From Hydrogenophaga sp. (GTDB taxonomy: Bacteria; Pseudomonadota; Gammaproteobacteria; Burkholderiales; Burkholderiaceae_C): a stretch of DNA of 64,000 bases. Below the pieces are notes generated by a model. It did not search any database. It was given only the letters and a program-made list of their open reading frames with translations, and was not told the DNA's origin. A program made the translations under genes and the position numbers. The stretch covers positions 1 to 64,000 of the forward strand of contig JAABQG010000011.1 in the NCBI GenBank assembly GCA_011391595.1. Reading direction: 5' to 3'. Within the stretch, counting starts at the first letter, position 1. Each line of letters opens with the position of its first letter. Below, piece by piece: positions 52,007 through 61,422 of the stretch.

Positions 52007-52048
52007 AACCAACACTGTCCGCTATAACTTTTTTATCTGGAGAAAAAT

Positions 52049-52381
52049 ATGAGCTTCGAAATCAACGGCAAGAACTACGAAACGGACGAAGAGGGCTACC
52101 TTCTCAACTTGGCCGATTGGACCAAAGAAGCAGCCGAACACTTGGCCGAAGAAGAAAAGGTGCCGCTTACCGACAACCACTGGGAAGTCATCAACTTCCT
52201 GCGTGAATACTATAACGAGTACCAGATCGCACCCGCCGTGCGGGTGCTGACGAAGGCCATTGGCAAGCAGTTCGGCGAGGAAAAAGGCAACAGCAAATAC
52301 CTCTACGACCTGTTCCCCTACGGCCCGGCCAAACAGGCCTGCAAGATCGCCGGTCTGCCGAAGCCGACCGGCTGTATCTGA
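52049..52381 (+). CDS. dsrC: DsrC, sulfur-carrier substrate of DsrAB
   Basis: The 110-residue protein has both catalytic cysteines on its C-terminal arm: Cys98 in KQACKIAG and Cys109 in TGCI, the spacing required for the DsrC trisulfide cycle. It brings sulfur from DsrEFH to DsrAB and electrons are passed to the DsrMKJOP complex. It is the only cysteine-bearing member among three DsrC-family domains of this window. Confidence 0.97.
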   Translation: MSFEINGKNYETDEEGYLLNLADWTKEAAEHLAEEEKVPLTDNHWEVINFLREYYNEYQIAPAVRVLTKAIGKQFGEEKGNSKYLYDLFPYGPAKQACKIAGLPKPTGCI

Positions 52382-52431
52382 GTACGACGCCCCGCGGTTC
52401 GTGATGCGCTCCTAGACTGCCGGCTCTTTCC

Positions 52432-53166
52432 ATGACGCTGCTGACGATCTTCTATACGGTGTTGTTCTACTTTGCCACTGGCGTGTTCGCCATCGGCTTG
52501 GTGCTGAAGATCCGTAGCTATGCCAAGGCCCCGGCGCCGCTGAAGATTGCCACGACCCCGGCGCCGGTAACGAACACCGGTGTGGGTTTGCGCATGGCCC
52601 GGGAAGTGGTTTTTTTTGAGAGTCTCTTCAAGTCCAGCAAATGGACCTGGGTCTTTGGCTGGACGTTCCATTTCGCACTATTGCTGGTGGTTTTGCGCCA
52701 CCTGAGGTATTTCCAGGAGCCTGTCTGGCTGCCCGTCGTGCTGATCCAGCCGTTCGGCACCTATGCCGGTTTTGCGCTGGTTGCGGCCCTCGGAGGTTTG
52801 TGGGCAAGACGCTGGCTGGTTGACCGCGTGCGCTACATCTCCACTCCGTCGGATCACCTGATGTTGGCGCTGCTGATTGCGATCGGGCTGACCGGCTTGG
52901 CGATGCGTTTCGTGGCACACACCGACATCGTGGCCGTGAAGGTTTTCATGCTCGGCCTGATGCGCTTTGACTGGCAGCCAGTGCCCGCCGATCCGGTCCT
53001 GCTGGTTCATCTGGCGCTCGTTGCCGGGTTGATGATCGTCTTCCCCATCAGCAAATTGCTCCACGCACCAGGTCTGTTTTTCAGCCCGACCCGCAACCAG
53101 GCTGACAACGCCCGGGAAGTTCGTCATGTCTCGGCCTGGGCCGCCGCACTGGACAAGCGTCCCTGA
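52432..53166 (+). CDS. dsrM: DsrM, membrane cytochrome b subunit of DsrMKJOP
   Basis: The 244-residue integral membrane protein (about six helices) is NarI-like and binds heme b; its histidines occur in FHFALLLVVLRHLRYF (about 79-94) and LLVHLALVAGLMIVFPISKLLHAP. It passes electrons from DsrK to the quinone pool. It starts 50 bases after dsrC and is followed by dsrK after 15 bases. Confidence 0.94.
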   Translation: MTLLTIFYTVLFYFATGVFAIGLVLKIRSYAKAPAPLKIATTPAPVTNTGVGLRMAREVVFFESLFKSSKWTWVFGWTFHFALLLVVLRHLRYFQEPVWLPVVLIQPFGTYAGFALVAALGGLWARRWLVDRVRYISTPSDHLMLALLIAIGLTGLAMRFVAHTDIVAVKVFMLGLMRFDWQPVPADPVLLVHLALVAGLMIVFPISKLLHAPGLFFSPTRNQADNAREVRHVSAWAAALDKRP

Positions 53167-53181
53167 GCAACCGCACCTATC

Positions 53182-54675
53182 ATGGCCACAGCCGCGTTTG
53201 ACACCCCCAAGCTCAAGAGCTATCCGGTCATCCCCCTGGTGCAGGTCGGGGCCATGTCGCACCTTAAGCCCTTTGTGGCGAATGCGCCGATTCAGACGGC
53301 GCTCGGCTTTCCCGGGGAGCTGGTGGATGACTGGCAGGACAAGGCCATTGCCAAGATGGGTGAACTGCTGGGCAAATACCGCTCGCTCCAGGTCTACATG
53401 GACGCTTGCGTGCACTGCGGCGCCTGCTCCGACAAATGCCACTACTTCCTGGGCACCGGCGACCCGAAGAACATGCCGGTGGCACGCCAGGATCTGATGC
53501 GCAAGGTCTACCGCCGTTACTTCACCTTTGCAGGCAAGCATTTCCCCAGATTGGTGGGCGCGGCTGACCTGACCCGCGAAGTACTGGATGAGTGGTACAG
53601 CTATTTCAACCAGTGCTCCGAATGCCGCCGGTGCTCCGTCTTCTGCCCCTACGGCATTGACACCGCCGAGGTCACCATGGCCGCGCGCGAGATCATGGCC
53701 TCCGTCGGCATGGGTCAGAAGTACTCGAACGAGATCATCGGCAAGGTGCACCGTATCGGCAACAACCTGGGCATACCCGGTCCGGCGCTGGAAAACACAC
53801 TCGAAGGCCTTGAAGAAGACACCAAGGACGACACCGGCCTGGACATCAAGTTCCCGCTCAACGTCAAGGGCGCCGAAGTACTGCTTATTACGCCGTCGGC
53901 CGACTTTTTTTCCGAGCCCCACGTCGAAAGCCTGATTGGCTACGCCAAAGTATTCCACGCAGCCGGTATCAGCTGGACGCTAAGTTCGCATGCGTCGGAG
54001 GCTGGCAATTTTGGGATGTTCATTGGCAACTACGAGCAGATGCGCAACATATCGATGCGGGTGCGCGAAGCGGCGCTGGAACTGGGCGTCAAACGTATCG
54101 TTGTCGGCGAATGTGGCCATGCCTGGCGTGTGGCCTACAGCTTTTGGAACACACTGATCGGCCCGTTTGACTACCTTGATCCACGCTACCCGGTACCGCA
54201 GCACATCTGCGAAGTGACCGATGACCTGATCCAGCGTGGCGCCCTCAGCTTCGACAAAGGCGCCAACGACGACCGGATCATCACATTCCACGATTCCTGC
54301 AACGTGGCACGTGCCTCCCGAATGGGCAACATGCCCGGTGGGCAGTTCGTGATTCCCCGCAGGATCATTACCTCGGTTGCCAACCATTTCCATGACATGG
54401 CGCCGCAGACGATCCATGAAGGCACCTTTTGCTGCGGCGGTGGGGGCGGCCTGCTGACCGACGACCTGATGGAGCTGCGCGTCAAGGGCGCCTTGCCACG
54501 CATGGAAGCCTTGAAGAACGTGGTGGACGACCATGGCGTCAACTTCATGGCCACCATTTGCGCCATCTGCAAGGCCCAGTTCACGAAAGTTTTGCCGTAT
54601 TACGGCTTCAACATGAGCATGGTCGGCGGTGTGCACCAGCTGGTCAGCAAGGCCATCCGTCTCGGCGACAAGTAG
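53182..54675 (+). CDS. dsrK: DsrK, HdrD-like catalytic iron-sulfur subunit
   Basis: The 497-residue subunit has two [4Fe-4S] motifs, CVHCGACSDKCHYF and CSECRRCSVFCPYG (about 74-160), and the two HdrD-type catalytic cysteine clusters, HDSCNVARASR and FCCGGGGGL, for a non-cubane [4Fe-4S] centre, with CAICKAQF near the end. It oxidises the reduced DsrC or works in the DsrMKJOP electron path. Confidence 0.95.
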   Translation: MATAAFDTPKLKSYPVIPLVQVGAMSHLKPFVANAPIQTALGFPGELVDDWQDKAIAKMGELLGKYRSLQVYMDACVHCGACSDKCHYFLGTGDPKNMPVARQDLMRKVYRRYFTFAGKHFPRLVGAADLTREVLDEWYSYFNQCSECRRCSVFCPYGIDTAEVTMAAREIMASVGMGQKYSNEIIGKVHRIGNNLGIPGPALENTLEGLEEDTKDDTGLDIKFPLNVKGAEVLLITPSADFFSEPHVESLIGYAKVFHAAGISWTLSSHASEAGNFGMFIGNYEQMRNISMRVREAALELGVKRIVVGECGHAWRVAYSFWNTLIGPFDYLDPRYPVPQHICEVTDDLIQRGALSFDKGANDDRIITFHDSCNVARASRMGNMPGGQFVIPRRIITSVANHFHDMAPQTIHEGTFCCGGGGGLLTDDLMELRVKGALPRMEALKNVVDDHGVNFMATICAICKAQFTKVLPYYGFNMSMVGGVHQLVSKAIRLGDK

Positions 54676-54717
54676 CCCAACCCAGCGCTGCAAATTCATA
54701 CATCAGGAGACTCCGAT

Positions 54718-56676
54718 ATGTCCACCCCCATCGAAAGCGCCACCGCGAAGCCCCTCAATTTTCGGCGTTACAAAGACGGCGACAACAAGGTGCGCTCATT
54801 CCAGAAGGACATCTTTGATGCCGGGCACTCGCACAAGTGTCCGACCTATATTCAAAGTACACCACCCTGCCAGGGGAGCTGCCCGGCCGGGGAAGACATC
54901 CGAGGCTACCTCAACATCGTTCGCGGAATCGAGAAGCCTCCCACCGGTATGGCTTGGCAGGAGTACGCGTTTCGTCGCCTGACCGAAGCCAACCCGTTCC
55001 CCTCGGTCATGGGCCGGGTCTGTCCAGCGCCATGCGAATCAGGCTGCAACCGCAACCAGGTGGAAGACTTCGTTGGCATCAACTCAGTAGAACACTTCCT
55101 CGGTGACTACGCCATCAAGAACCAGCTCGCCTTCCCAAAGCCGACGGTGCAAACCGGCAAGACGGTCGCCGTGATCGGTGGCGGACCGGCCGGCCTGTCC
55201 ACTGCGTACCAGCTCGCGCTCAAAGGCCATGACGTGACGCTTTTTGACGAGCGCGCGGAGCTTGGCGGCATGATGCGATACGGCATCCCTGGCTTTCGCA
55301 CGCCGCGCGACATCCTTGATGCCGAGATCCAGCGCATTCTGGACCTCGGCATAAAGACCCGACTGAACTGCCGCATCGGAACCGACATCAGCATGACGCA
55401 GATCCGCGCTGAATTTGATGCCGTTTTCCTGGGGCTCGGCGCGCAAGCCGGTCGGGCACTTCCGGTAGAAGGGTCTGAGGCTCCTAATTGCGTCACCGCA
55501 ACGTCCTTCCTGAAGGCTTTCAACGACGGTCGCTTGCGCCATGTGGGCAAGCGCGTCGTGGTGGTTGGCGGTGGCGACACGTCCATTGACGTAGCGACCG
55601 TGGCCCGCCGTCTGGGTCACATCGACAAGATCCATGAGTCCGATCGCCCGGAGCACGCCATTACCGGTCATGTGGCGCACGATGTTGCCGAGGCTTCAGT
55701 CCGCCAGGGTGCGGAAGTCACGCTGACCACCATCTTTGACGTGGACAAGATGCAGGCCACCCGGCACGAGGTGGAACACGCCTTGTCCGAAGGCATCACT
55801 ATTCGCGGCGGCATGGCGCCGCTCGCAGTGATCCGTAGCGAAGACGGTCGCGCGATTGCACTGCGGATTGTGCGCTGCGAAGCGAAAATCGTCGGCGGAC
55901 GGCTTGATATCAAGAACATCGAAGGCACGGAAGAAGACATCCCGGCCGACCTGATCGTCTCGGCCATTGGCCAGGCGGTCGATTTCACCGGTTTGGACGA
56001 GTTCAACAACGGCAAGGGCGCCATCAACAGCGACAAGAATTACCAGGTGCAGGGGCAGCCCGGCTTCTTTGTCGGCGGTGACGTGGTGCGCCCGCATCTT
56101 TTGACCACGGCGATTGGACACGGAGCGATTGCCGCTGATGGTATTGATCGTTTTCTGCAAAGCGAAGCGCTGGAGAAGCGCCCCAAGATTGACGTCCACA
56201 CCTTTGACCTGAAGCGCAAGATGATCGAGAAAGGCTTGGCATTCAGCGAAGTGCATGAACCGATCCGCGGAACCGACAAAAGCACCGCGGCGATTCACAA
56301 CTTCGACAACCGCTCGGACCGCTACGTGATTTCGCACAAGGAACTTTTCCTGGGCCATTTTCCCTTTGTCCCGCGCAACCGGCGAGGCATCGTGTCGCTG
56401 ACCTCCGAGCAGGCGCTGAACAACTTCGAGGAGCGGCTGCAGCCATTGCTGGAAGCCCAGGCCGTGGCCGAGGCCAAGCGCTGCATGAGTTGCGGACAGT
56501 GCTTTGAGTGTGACAACTGTGTGGTCTATTGCCCTCAGGTCGCTGTGTTCAAGGTGCCGAAGTCCAAGTCGACGATCGGACGCTATGTGGATACTGACTA
56601 CAGCAAGTGCATCGGCTGTCACATCTGCGCGGACGTGTGCCCTACTGGCTACATCCAGATGGGGCTGGGGGACTGA
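54718..56676 (+). CDS. dsrL: DsrL, iron-sulfur flavoprotein oxidoreductase
   Basis: DsrL accepts electrons from DsrAB-catalysed oxidation and reduces NAD(P)+. The 652-residue protein has an N-terminal helical Fe-S domain (CQGSCPAGED, CPAPCESGCN), two dinucleotide-binding motifs (AVIGGGPAGLS about 150 and VVVGGGDTSIDVA about 280), and a C-terminal double ferredoxin with CMSCGQCFECDNC and CIGCHICADVCP. DsrL is essential in sulfur oxidisers and supports the oxidative direction. Confidence 0.96.
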   Translation: MSTPIESATAKPLNFRRYKDGDNKVRSFQKDIFDAGHSHKCPTYIQSTPPCQGSCPAGEDIRGYLNIVRGIEKPPTGMAWQEYAFRRLTEANPFPSVMGRVCPAPCESGCNRNQVEDFVGINSVEHFLGDYAIKNQLAFPKPTVQTGKTVAVIGGGPAGLSTAYQLALKGHDVTLFDERAELGGMMRYGIPGFRTPRDILDAEIQRILDLGIKTRLNCRIGTDISMTQIRAEFDAVFLGLGAQAGRALPVEGSEAPNCVTATSFLKAFNDGRLRHVGKRVVVVGGGDTSIDVATVARRLGHIDKIHESDRPEHAITGHVAHDVAEASVRQGAEVTLTTIFDVDKMQATRHEVEHALSEGITIRGGMAPLAVIRSEDGRAIALRIVRCEAKIVGGRLDIKNIEGTEEDIPADLIVSAIGQAVDFTGLDEFNNGKGAINSDKNYQVQGQPGFFVGGDVVRPHLLTTAIGHGAIAADGIDRFLQSEALEKRPKIDVHTFDLKRKMIEKGLAFSEVHEPIRGTDKSTAAIHNFDNRSDRYVISHKELFLGHFPFVPRNRRGIVSLTSEQALNNFEERLQPLLEAQAVAEAKRCMSCGQCFECDNCVVYCPQVAVFKVPKSKSTIGRYVDTDYSKCIGCHICADVCPTGYIQMGLGD

Positions 56677-56680
56677 CTTC

Positions 56681-57184
56681 ATGCGCCCCTTGGCTGGCTT
56701 TTCCTTCAGGTCGGGTTGCCGGGCTGCCGCGATGGGCCTGTTGATGGCGACCGCCCTTACCGCCAGCGCCAGCGGGGCAGGGCCCCAGGTCGCAGCGGGA
56801 CGAGTACCTCAGCCGATCATCGAGAGCGCGCGTGGCGACAAGTGCGTCCAAGATCCTGTCTTCATGCGACGCAATCACATGGAACTGCTCAAGCACCAGC
56901 GCGACGACACTGTGCATGGCGGCATTCGAGGCGCAAAGTACAGCCTGAATGGGTGCATCGGCTGCCATGCCAGCCAGACGACCGGCAGCGTGGCAACGGC
57001 AAGCACCAACTTCTGCCAGAGTTGCCATGTCTACGCCGCTGTCAAGATTGACTGCTTTGAGTGCCATTCCAGCAAGCCAGCACGAACCGCCGCCCATTCC
57101 CCGTCACCCCAGGAAAAGCCTGCTCAAACCGCCGCTGCACCTCAGGTGCAAGGGGTGGCGCTGCAGAAACAGGTCAAGCCATGA
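56681..57184 (+). CDS. dsrJ: DsrJ, triheme cytochrome c subunit
   Basis: The 167-residue periplasmic subunit has an N-terminal signal or anchor and three heme motifs: CIGCH (about 93), CQSCH (about 112) and CFECH (about 125). It also has the DsrJ cysteine in GDKCVQDP that can act as an unusual heme ligand. A proline- and alanine-rich tail follows. The ATG at 56681 is five bases after dsrL; its stop overlaps the dsrO start. Confidence 0.93.
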   Translation: MRPLAGFSFRSGCRAAAMGLLMATALTASASGAGPQVAAGRVPQPIIESARGDKCVQDPVFMRRNHMELLKHQRDDTVHGGIRGAKYSLNGCIGCHASQTTGSVATASTNFCQSCHVYAAVKIDCFECHSSKPARTAAHSPSPQEKPAQTAAAPQVQGVALQKQVKP

Positions 57185-57960
57185 CGCAGGACACCAAGTC
57201 CCCCTCCATCCAGCCACCGAAGTCGACGTCGGGACGGCGCGGTTTCCTGAGCGTCGCCGCAGCCGGTCTTGCGGGTGTCATGATCGCGCCCGGCGTGCGT
57301 CTGATCGAGATCGCGCAGGCGGCAACTGCGGACACCGCGCCAAGCCGGGGCGCCAGCAGCAAGGTCCGCTGGGGCATGCTGATCGACAGTGGAAAATGTG
57401 CCAGTGGCTGCACCGACTGCGTCACCGCCTGCAACACGGAAAATGGTCTTTCGGGGGAGACCCGAGCGACGGACTCCCAATGGATTCGCAAGATAGAAAT
57501 CAAGGAGGTTCGCACGGGAAAGACCCAGTCCCTTCCCATGATGTGCCAGCACTGCGCCGAGCCACCCTGTGTCGATGTCTGCCCCACAGGCGCCTCGTTC
57601 AAGCGAGCCGACGGCATCGTGCTGGTCGACAAGCACATCTGCATTGGCTGCCGGTACTGCGTCATGGCCTGCCCGTACAAGGCACGCTCGTTCGTCCATC
57701 AACCGCTGAGCAACCAGAAGGCCGACGTCCCCCGGGGCATGGGCACGGTAGAAAGCTGCACGCTCTGCGTCCACAAGGTGGACAAAGGCGAGATGCCCGC
57801 CTGCGTGAGCGCTTGCTCGGACGCCGGCCACGGCGCGATTCTTTTCGGCGATCTGAACGACCCGAACAGCGAAATTTCCAGACGCCTGGCCAGTTATCCC
57901 TCGCGCCAGATTCGTGAAGACCTCAATCTGAACACCGGCGTGCGTTACAGCGGCATTTGA
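57181..57960 (+). CDS. dsrO: DsrO, periplasmic ferredoxin subunit
   Basis: The 259-residue NrfC-like protein has a Tat signal (GRRGFLSVAAAGLAG) and four [4Fe-4S] sites: CASGCTDCVTAC, CQHCAEPPCVDVC, CIGCRYCVMAC and CTLCVHKVDKGEMPAC. It links DsrJ and DsrP in the DsrMKJOP complex. It begins with ATG overlapping the dsrJ stop by four bases (ATGA), and the frame is open upstream. Confidence 0.95.
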   Translation: MTQDTKSPSIQPPKSTSGRRGFLSVAAAGLAGVMIAPGVRLIEIAQAATADTAPSRGASSKVRWGMLIDSGKCASGCTDCVTACNTENGLSGETRATDSQWIRKIEIKEVRTGKTQSLPMMCQHCAEPPCVDVCPTGASFKRADGIVLVDKHICIGCRYCVMACPYKARSFVHQPLSNQKADVPRGMGTVESCTLCVHKVDKGEMPACVSACSDAGHGAILFGDLNDPNSEISRRLASYPSRQIREDLNLNTGVRYSGI

Positions 57961-57978
57961 TGCAGGAAGGCATGACCC

Positions 57979-59196
57979 ATGAAAATCACCCTGCGTGAAC
58001 TGGACGGTACGAGTCGTGGCTACTACCTTTTGCTGGGAGTGCTGGCGCTGGTCACCGCAATCGGCATGGGGGCAGTCTGGTACATCGAGCACAACGGCCA
58101 TATCGTTACAGGCATGAACAACCAGATCGTCTGGGGCTTGCCACATGTGTTTGCCGTGTTTCTGGTTGTCGCGGCTTCGGGCGCGCTGAACGTGGCCTCG
58201 ATGGCCTCGGTTTTCGGCAAGACCGAGTTCAAGCCGCTGGCGCCTTTGTCCGGACTGCTGGCGATTGCGCTGCTGCTCGGCGGCCTGACCGTGCTGATGC
58301 TCGATTTGGGTCGGCCCGACCGCCTGATCGTGGCCATGACGCACTTCAATTTCAAGTCGATCTTTGCCCTGAACATCTTCCTGTACTCCGGATTCATGGG
58401 TTTTGTGATCGCTTACCTGTGGACCATGATGGAACGCAGCGCGCAACGCTTTACACCAATGGCGGGTCTTTTCGCCTTTGTCTGGCGCATGGCGCTTACC
58501 ACCGGCACGGGCTCGATTTTTGGCTTCCTTGTCGCGCGGCAGGCGTTTGATTCCGCCTTGTTTGCCCCCCTGTTCATCGCGTTGTCGCTCAGCTATGGCC
58601 TGGCCGTCTTCCTGCTGGTGCTCATGCTGGCCTTCAACGCAAGCGAGCGCCCACTGGATGCCGGCCTTCTGGCGCGTTTTGCACGGCTGCAGGTCATCTT
58701 CGTCGCGGCGGGGCTTTATTTCGTGCTGGTCTTTCACCTGACCAACCTTTATTTCACCAAGCACCATGATTTCGAGCGCTTCATCTTGCTCGAGGGTGGC
58801 GTGCACACCGCACTGTTCTGGCTGGGTCAGGTGGTGCTCGGCGGAATCGTTCCCATGATCCTGCTGATGCACCCGCGCATTGGCGAGTTGCGCGGCCGTA
58901 TCGTGGCGGCCACCTTGCTGGTTGTGGGCGGCGGATTTGCCCAGATGTGGGTCACCATCGTCGGCGGCCAGGCCTTCCCGCTGGTGATCTTCCCCGGCCG
59001 GCAGGTGAGCAGCAGTTTCTTTGATGGTGTTGTGAACTCCTATACGCCCACCCTGCCAGAGTGGCTGCTGGGCTTCAGTGGCATCGCCATTGCGGGCCTG
59101 ATCGTCATGCTGGCAATGAAATTCCTGGGTTTCCTGCCGGCACGTCTGGACGGCGCCGAAAAGCAGAGTACTCAACGCGCCGCTGTGGCGGTCTGA
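57979..59196 (+). CDS. dsrP: DsrP, NrfD-like integral membrane subunit
   Basis: The 405-residue protein has about ten hydrophobic helices and belongs to the NrfD/PsrC quinone-interacting family. It pairs with DsrO to pass electrons between periplasm and quinone. It lies 18 bases after dsrO and 12 bases before dsrN. Confidence 0.94.
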   Translation: MKITLRELDGTSRGYYLLLGVLALVTAIGMGAVWYIEHNGHIVTGMNNQIVWGLPHVFAVFLVVAASGALNVASMASVFGKTEFKPLAPLSGLLAIALLLGGLTVLMLDLGRPDRLIVAMTHFNFKSIFALNIFLYSGFMGFVIAYLWTMMERSAQRFTPMAGLFAFVWRMALTTGTGSIFGFLVARQAFDSALFAPLFIALSLSYGLAVFLLVLMLAFNASERPLDAGLLARFARLQVIFVAAGLYFVLVFHLTNLYFTKHHDFERFILLEGGVHTALFWLGQVVLGGIVPMILLMHPRIGELRGRIVAATLLVVGGGFAQMWVTIVGGQAFPLVIFPGRQVSSSFFDGVVNSYTPTLPEWLLGFSGIAIAGLIVMLAMKFLGFLPARLDGAEKQSTQRAAVAV

Positions 59197-59208
59197 GTCC
59201 AGGCCGAG

Positions 59209-60969
59209 ATGTCGGGTTTTCTGGTTTCGGCCGCGCACAAATCCTCGGGAAAGACCACCGTCACGGTCGGCTTGTGCGCTGCGCTTACGGCCCAGGGGAT
59301 GGCCGTGCAGCCCTTCAAGAAAGGACCCGACTACATTGACCCGATGTGGCTGAGCGCGGCCAGCCGGCGCGACTGCTTCAACCTTGATCCGTTCCTGATG
59401 ACGGCCGGGCAGATCACCGGCTGCTTCCGGCATCACGCCGCCCAAGCTGACATCTGCATTGTCGAAGGCAACAAAGGCCTGTACGACGGTTTGGCACTGG
59501 ACGGCAGCAACAGCAACGCCGCCTTGGCAAAGCTGCTGGGCCTGCCGGTCGTGCTAGTGCTCGACGCGCGCGGCATGACGCGCGGCATCGCGCCGCTCAT
59601 CCTGGGCTACCAGGCATTCGATACAGGTATCCTCATTGCCGGGGTTATCCTGAACCAACTGGGTGGCGCGCGGCACGAATCCAAGCTGCGTGCCGTGATC
59701 GAGCACTACACCGACGTGAAGGTGCTGGGTGCCATCGGTCATGACCCCAGGCTCGCCATCGCGGAACGCCACCTGGGCCTGATGCCAAACCACGAACTGG
59801 ACGATGCCGAGCAGCGCGTGCGCGCCATGGGAGAGATGGTCGCCGCGCAAGTCGATTTGCCACAAGTGTTGAAGCTCGCCGGAAACACTTCCCCCCTGTT
59901 GGCGCCAGCGCGCAATGAGCCACCGGCAGAGGCGGAGGTCGTCAAGCCCGCGTTGCAGTCACGGGTTCGCATCGGCCTGGCACGCGATCCGGCGTTTGGT
60001 TTTTATTACCCTGACGATCTCCTCGCCCTGGAAGCAGCGGGTGCCGAGATCATCCCGTTCAACACCTTGCACGACACGTGCCTGCCCAAAGTGGACGGCT
60101 TGTTCATCGGCGGTGGTTTCCCCGAAATTTTCATGGCGCAACTGCAGGCCAACGCGGCACTGCGTCAGGGCATCCGTGCAGCCATCGATGCGGGCCTGCC
60201 GGTTTATGCCGAGTGTGGCGGCCTGATGTACCTGGCCCGCACCCTGCAGTGGAAGGGACAGGTCTATCAGATGGCTGGCGCACTGCCGGCGGACGTCGTG
60301 ATGCACGAGCGGCCGGTGGGCCGCGGCTACGTTGAGCTTCAGACCACGGCGGATGCGCCGTGGTCCCCCGGTACGGGCATTGACTCGCAGCCGCTGCGCG
60401 GGCACGAATTTCACTACTCCAGCCTTGAAAATCTCGCACCGGACCAGAAATTTGCCTACAGAGTTGTTCGGGGTCATGGTGTGGATGGTGAGCACGACGG
60501 CATCGTGCACCACAACGTGCTCGCCTCCTATGCCCATCTGCGTAGCGGAGCGGGGTCGGACTGGGCGGCCCGGTTCGTGACCTTTGTCCGTTCAAAAAGT
60601 GTTTCTTCGAAACGGCGGACCCAGGCCAACATGCGGACGGTCGAAGTCAATGGCCAGCCCATTGCCACCGACGTCGAGGGCTACCTGAAAAACCTGGACG
60701 ACTGGTCCGAGGACTTCGCACGGGCAGAGGCGCAAGCGGAAGGCCTGGTGCTGACCGATGAGCATTGGCAGGTCATCCGTTTCCTTCGCGCTTACTACGA
60801 TGAGCACCGGGTGCAGGCGCAAGTGCGCGCGATGATCTGGCACTTTGCCAAGGCTTGGGGGCCGAAGCACGGCAACAATCACTACCTTCATGAACTTTTC
60901 CCCATCGGTGGCCCCCAGAAGCAAGGCAACCGCCTGGCAGGACTCTTGAAGACCAAGGGCGAACATTAG
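59209..60969 (+). CDS. dsrN: DsrN (CbiA-like amidase) fused to a cysteine-free DsrC/RspA domain
   Basis: The first 460 or so residues are DsrN: P-loop SAAHKSSGKTT, KKGPDYIDPMWL, and the glutaminase Cys in YAECGGLMYL near residue 336, as in cobyrinate a,c-diamide synthases; DsrN makes siroheme amide for DsrAB. After a short basic linker (about 462-474), residues 475-586 form a DsrC-family domain (LTDEHWQVIRFLR, HELFPIG) with no cysteine on its arm. No stop or frameshift separates them. An internal ATG at 60631 starts that domain, so a second product is conceivable, but no strong ribosome site precedes it. Confidence 0.9.
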   Translation: MSGFLVSAAHKSSGKTTVTVGLCAALTAQGMAVQPFKKGPDYIDPMWLSAASRRDCFNLDPFLMTAGQITGCFRHHAAQADICIVEGNKGLYDGLALDGSNSNAALAKLLGLPVVLVLDARGMTRGIAPLILGYQAFDTGILIAGVILNQLGGARHESKLRAVIEHYTDVKVLGAIGHDPRLAIAERHLGLMPNHELDDAEQRVRAMGEMVAAQVDLPQVLKLAGNTSPLLAPARNEPPAEAEVVKPALQSRVRIGLARDPAFGFYYPDDLLALEAAGAEIIPFNTLHDTCLPKVDGLFIGGGFPEIFMAQLQANAALRQGIRAAIDAGLPVYAECGGLMYLARTLQWKGQVYQMAGALPADVVMHERPVGRGYVELQTTADAPWSPGTGIDSQPLRGHEFHYSSLENLAPDQKFAYRVVRGHGVDGEHDGIVHHNVLASYAHLRSGAGSDWAARFVTFVRSKSVSSKRRTQANMRTVEVNGQPIATDVEGYLKNLDDWSEDFARAEAQAEGLVLTDEHWQVIRFLRAYYDEHRVQAQVRAMIWHFAKAWGPKHGNNHYLHELFPIGGPQKQGNRLAGLLKTKGEH

Positions 60970-61038
60970 AAAATTCCGCGACAAGACTCACCGATTCAAG
61001 GTGAGACCTCACGGCCCTCAACAGATCAGGAGCATCGT

Positions 61039-61422
61039 ATGTTTACATTGACCACCAGTGCAGCGCAACAGATCCAGCAAGCGGCAGCGAGCAGCGGGGC
61101 CCAGGAGATGGCCCTGCGTATCGCAGCAAAGATTGATCCGGACGGCTCGAAGCAATACGGCATGGGCTTCGACGACCCTACCGAAGAGGACATGAAGCTC
61201 GACCTGAAGGGAGTCGCGGTCGTGATTGCCGGCGAGTCGCAGGTGCTGCTGGCGGACACCGTGCTGGACTACGTCGAGTTGAACCCGGGCGAATTCAATT
61301 TCATCTTCATCGATGCCCGGGATTTCCAGAACGAGGTCGAGCCCGAGCCGGCACCAAGCGGCGCCTGCGGCAGCGGTGCCTGCGCCACGGGCGGCTGCGC
61401 CAGCAAGGGGCGCACCCATTGA
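61039..61422 (+). CDS. dsrR: DsrR-like IscA/HesB-fold protein with cysteine-rich tail
   Basis: The 127-residue protein has an A-type iron-sulfur carrier fold ([25 protein letters not shown]) without the usual cysteines in the core, as described for DsrR, which affects DsrA maturation or expression. Unlike a plain DsrR it ends with a glycine-rich tail holding three cysteines ([13 protein letters not shown]-x4-C-x4-C). It ends where the SUMT gene starts (TGATG overlap). Confidence 0.88.
   Translation: MFTLTTSAAQQIQQAAASSGAQEMALRIAAKIDPDGSKQYGMGFDDPTEEDMKLDLKGVAVVIAGESQVLLADTVLDYVELNPGEFNFIFIDARDFQNEVEPEPAPSGACGSGACATGGCASKGRTH

Noticed and set aside
57142-59445. 767-codon minus-strand frame opposite dsrO and dsrP
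   Set aside because: His/Gln-rich antisense translation; the sense strand carries dsrO and dsrP with all expected motifs.
60631-60969. Separate rspA gene starting at the internal ATG at 60631
   Set aside because: No stop codon separates it from dsrN and no strong ribosome site precedes the ATG, so a fusion is the simpler reading, though a second start cannot be excluded.
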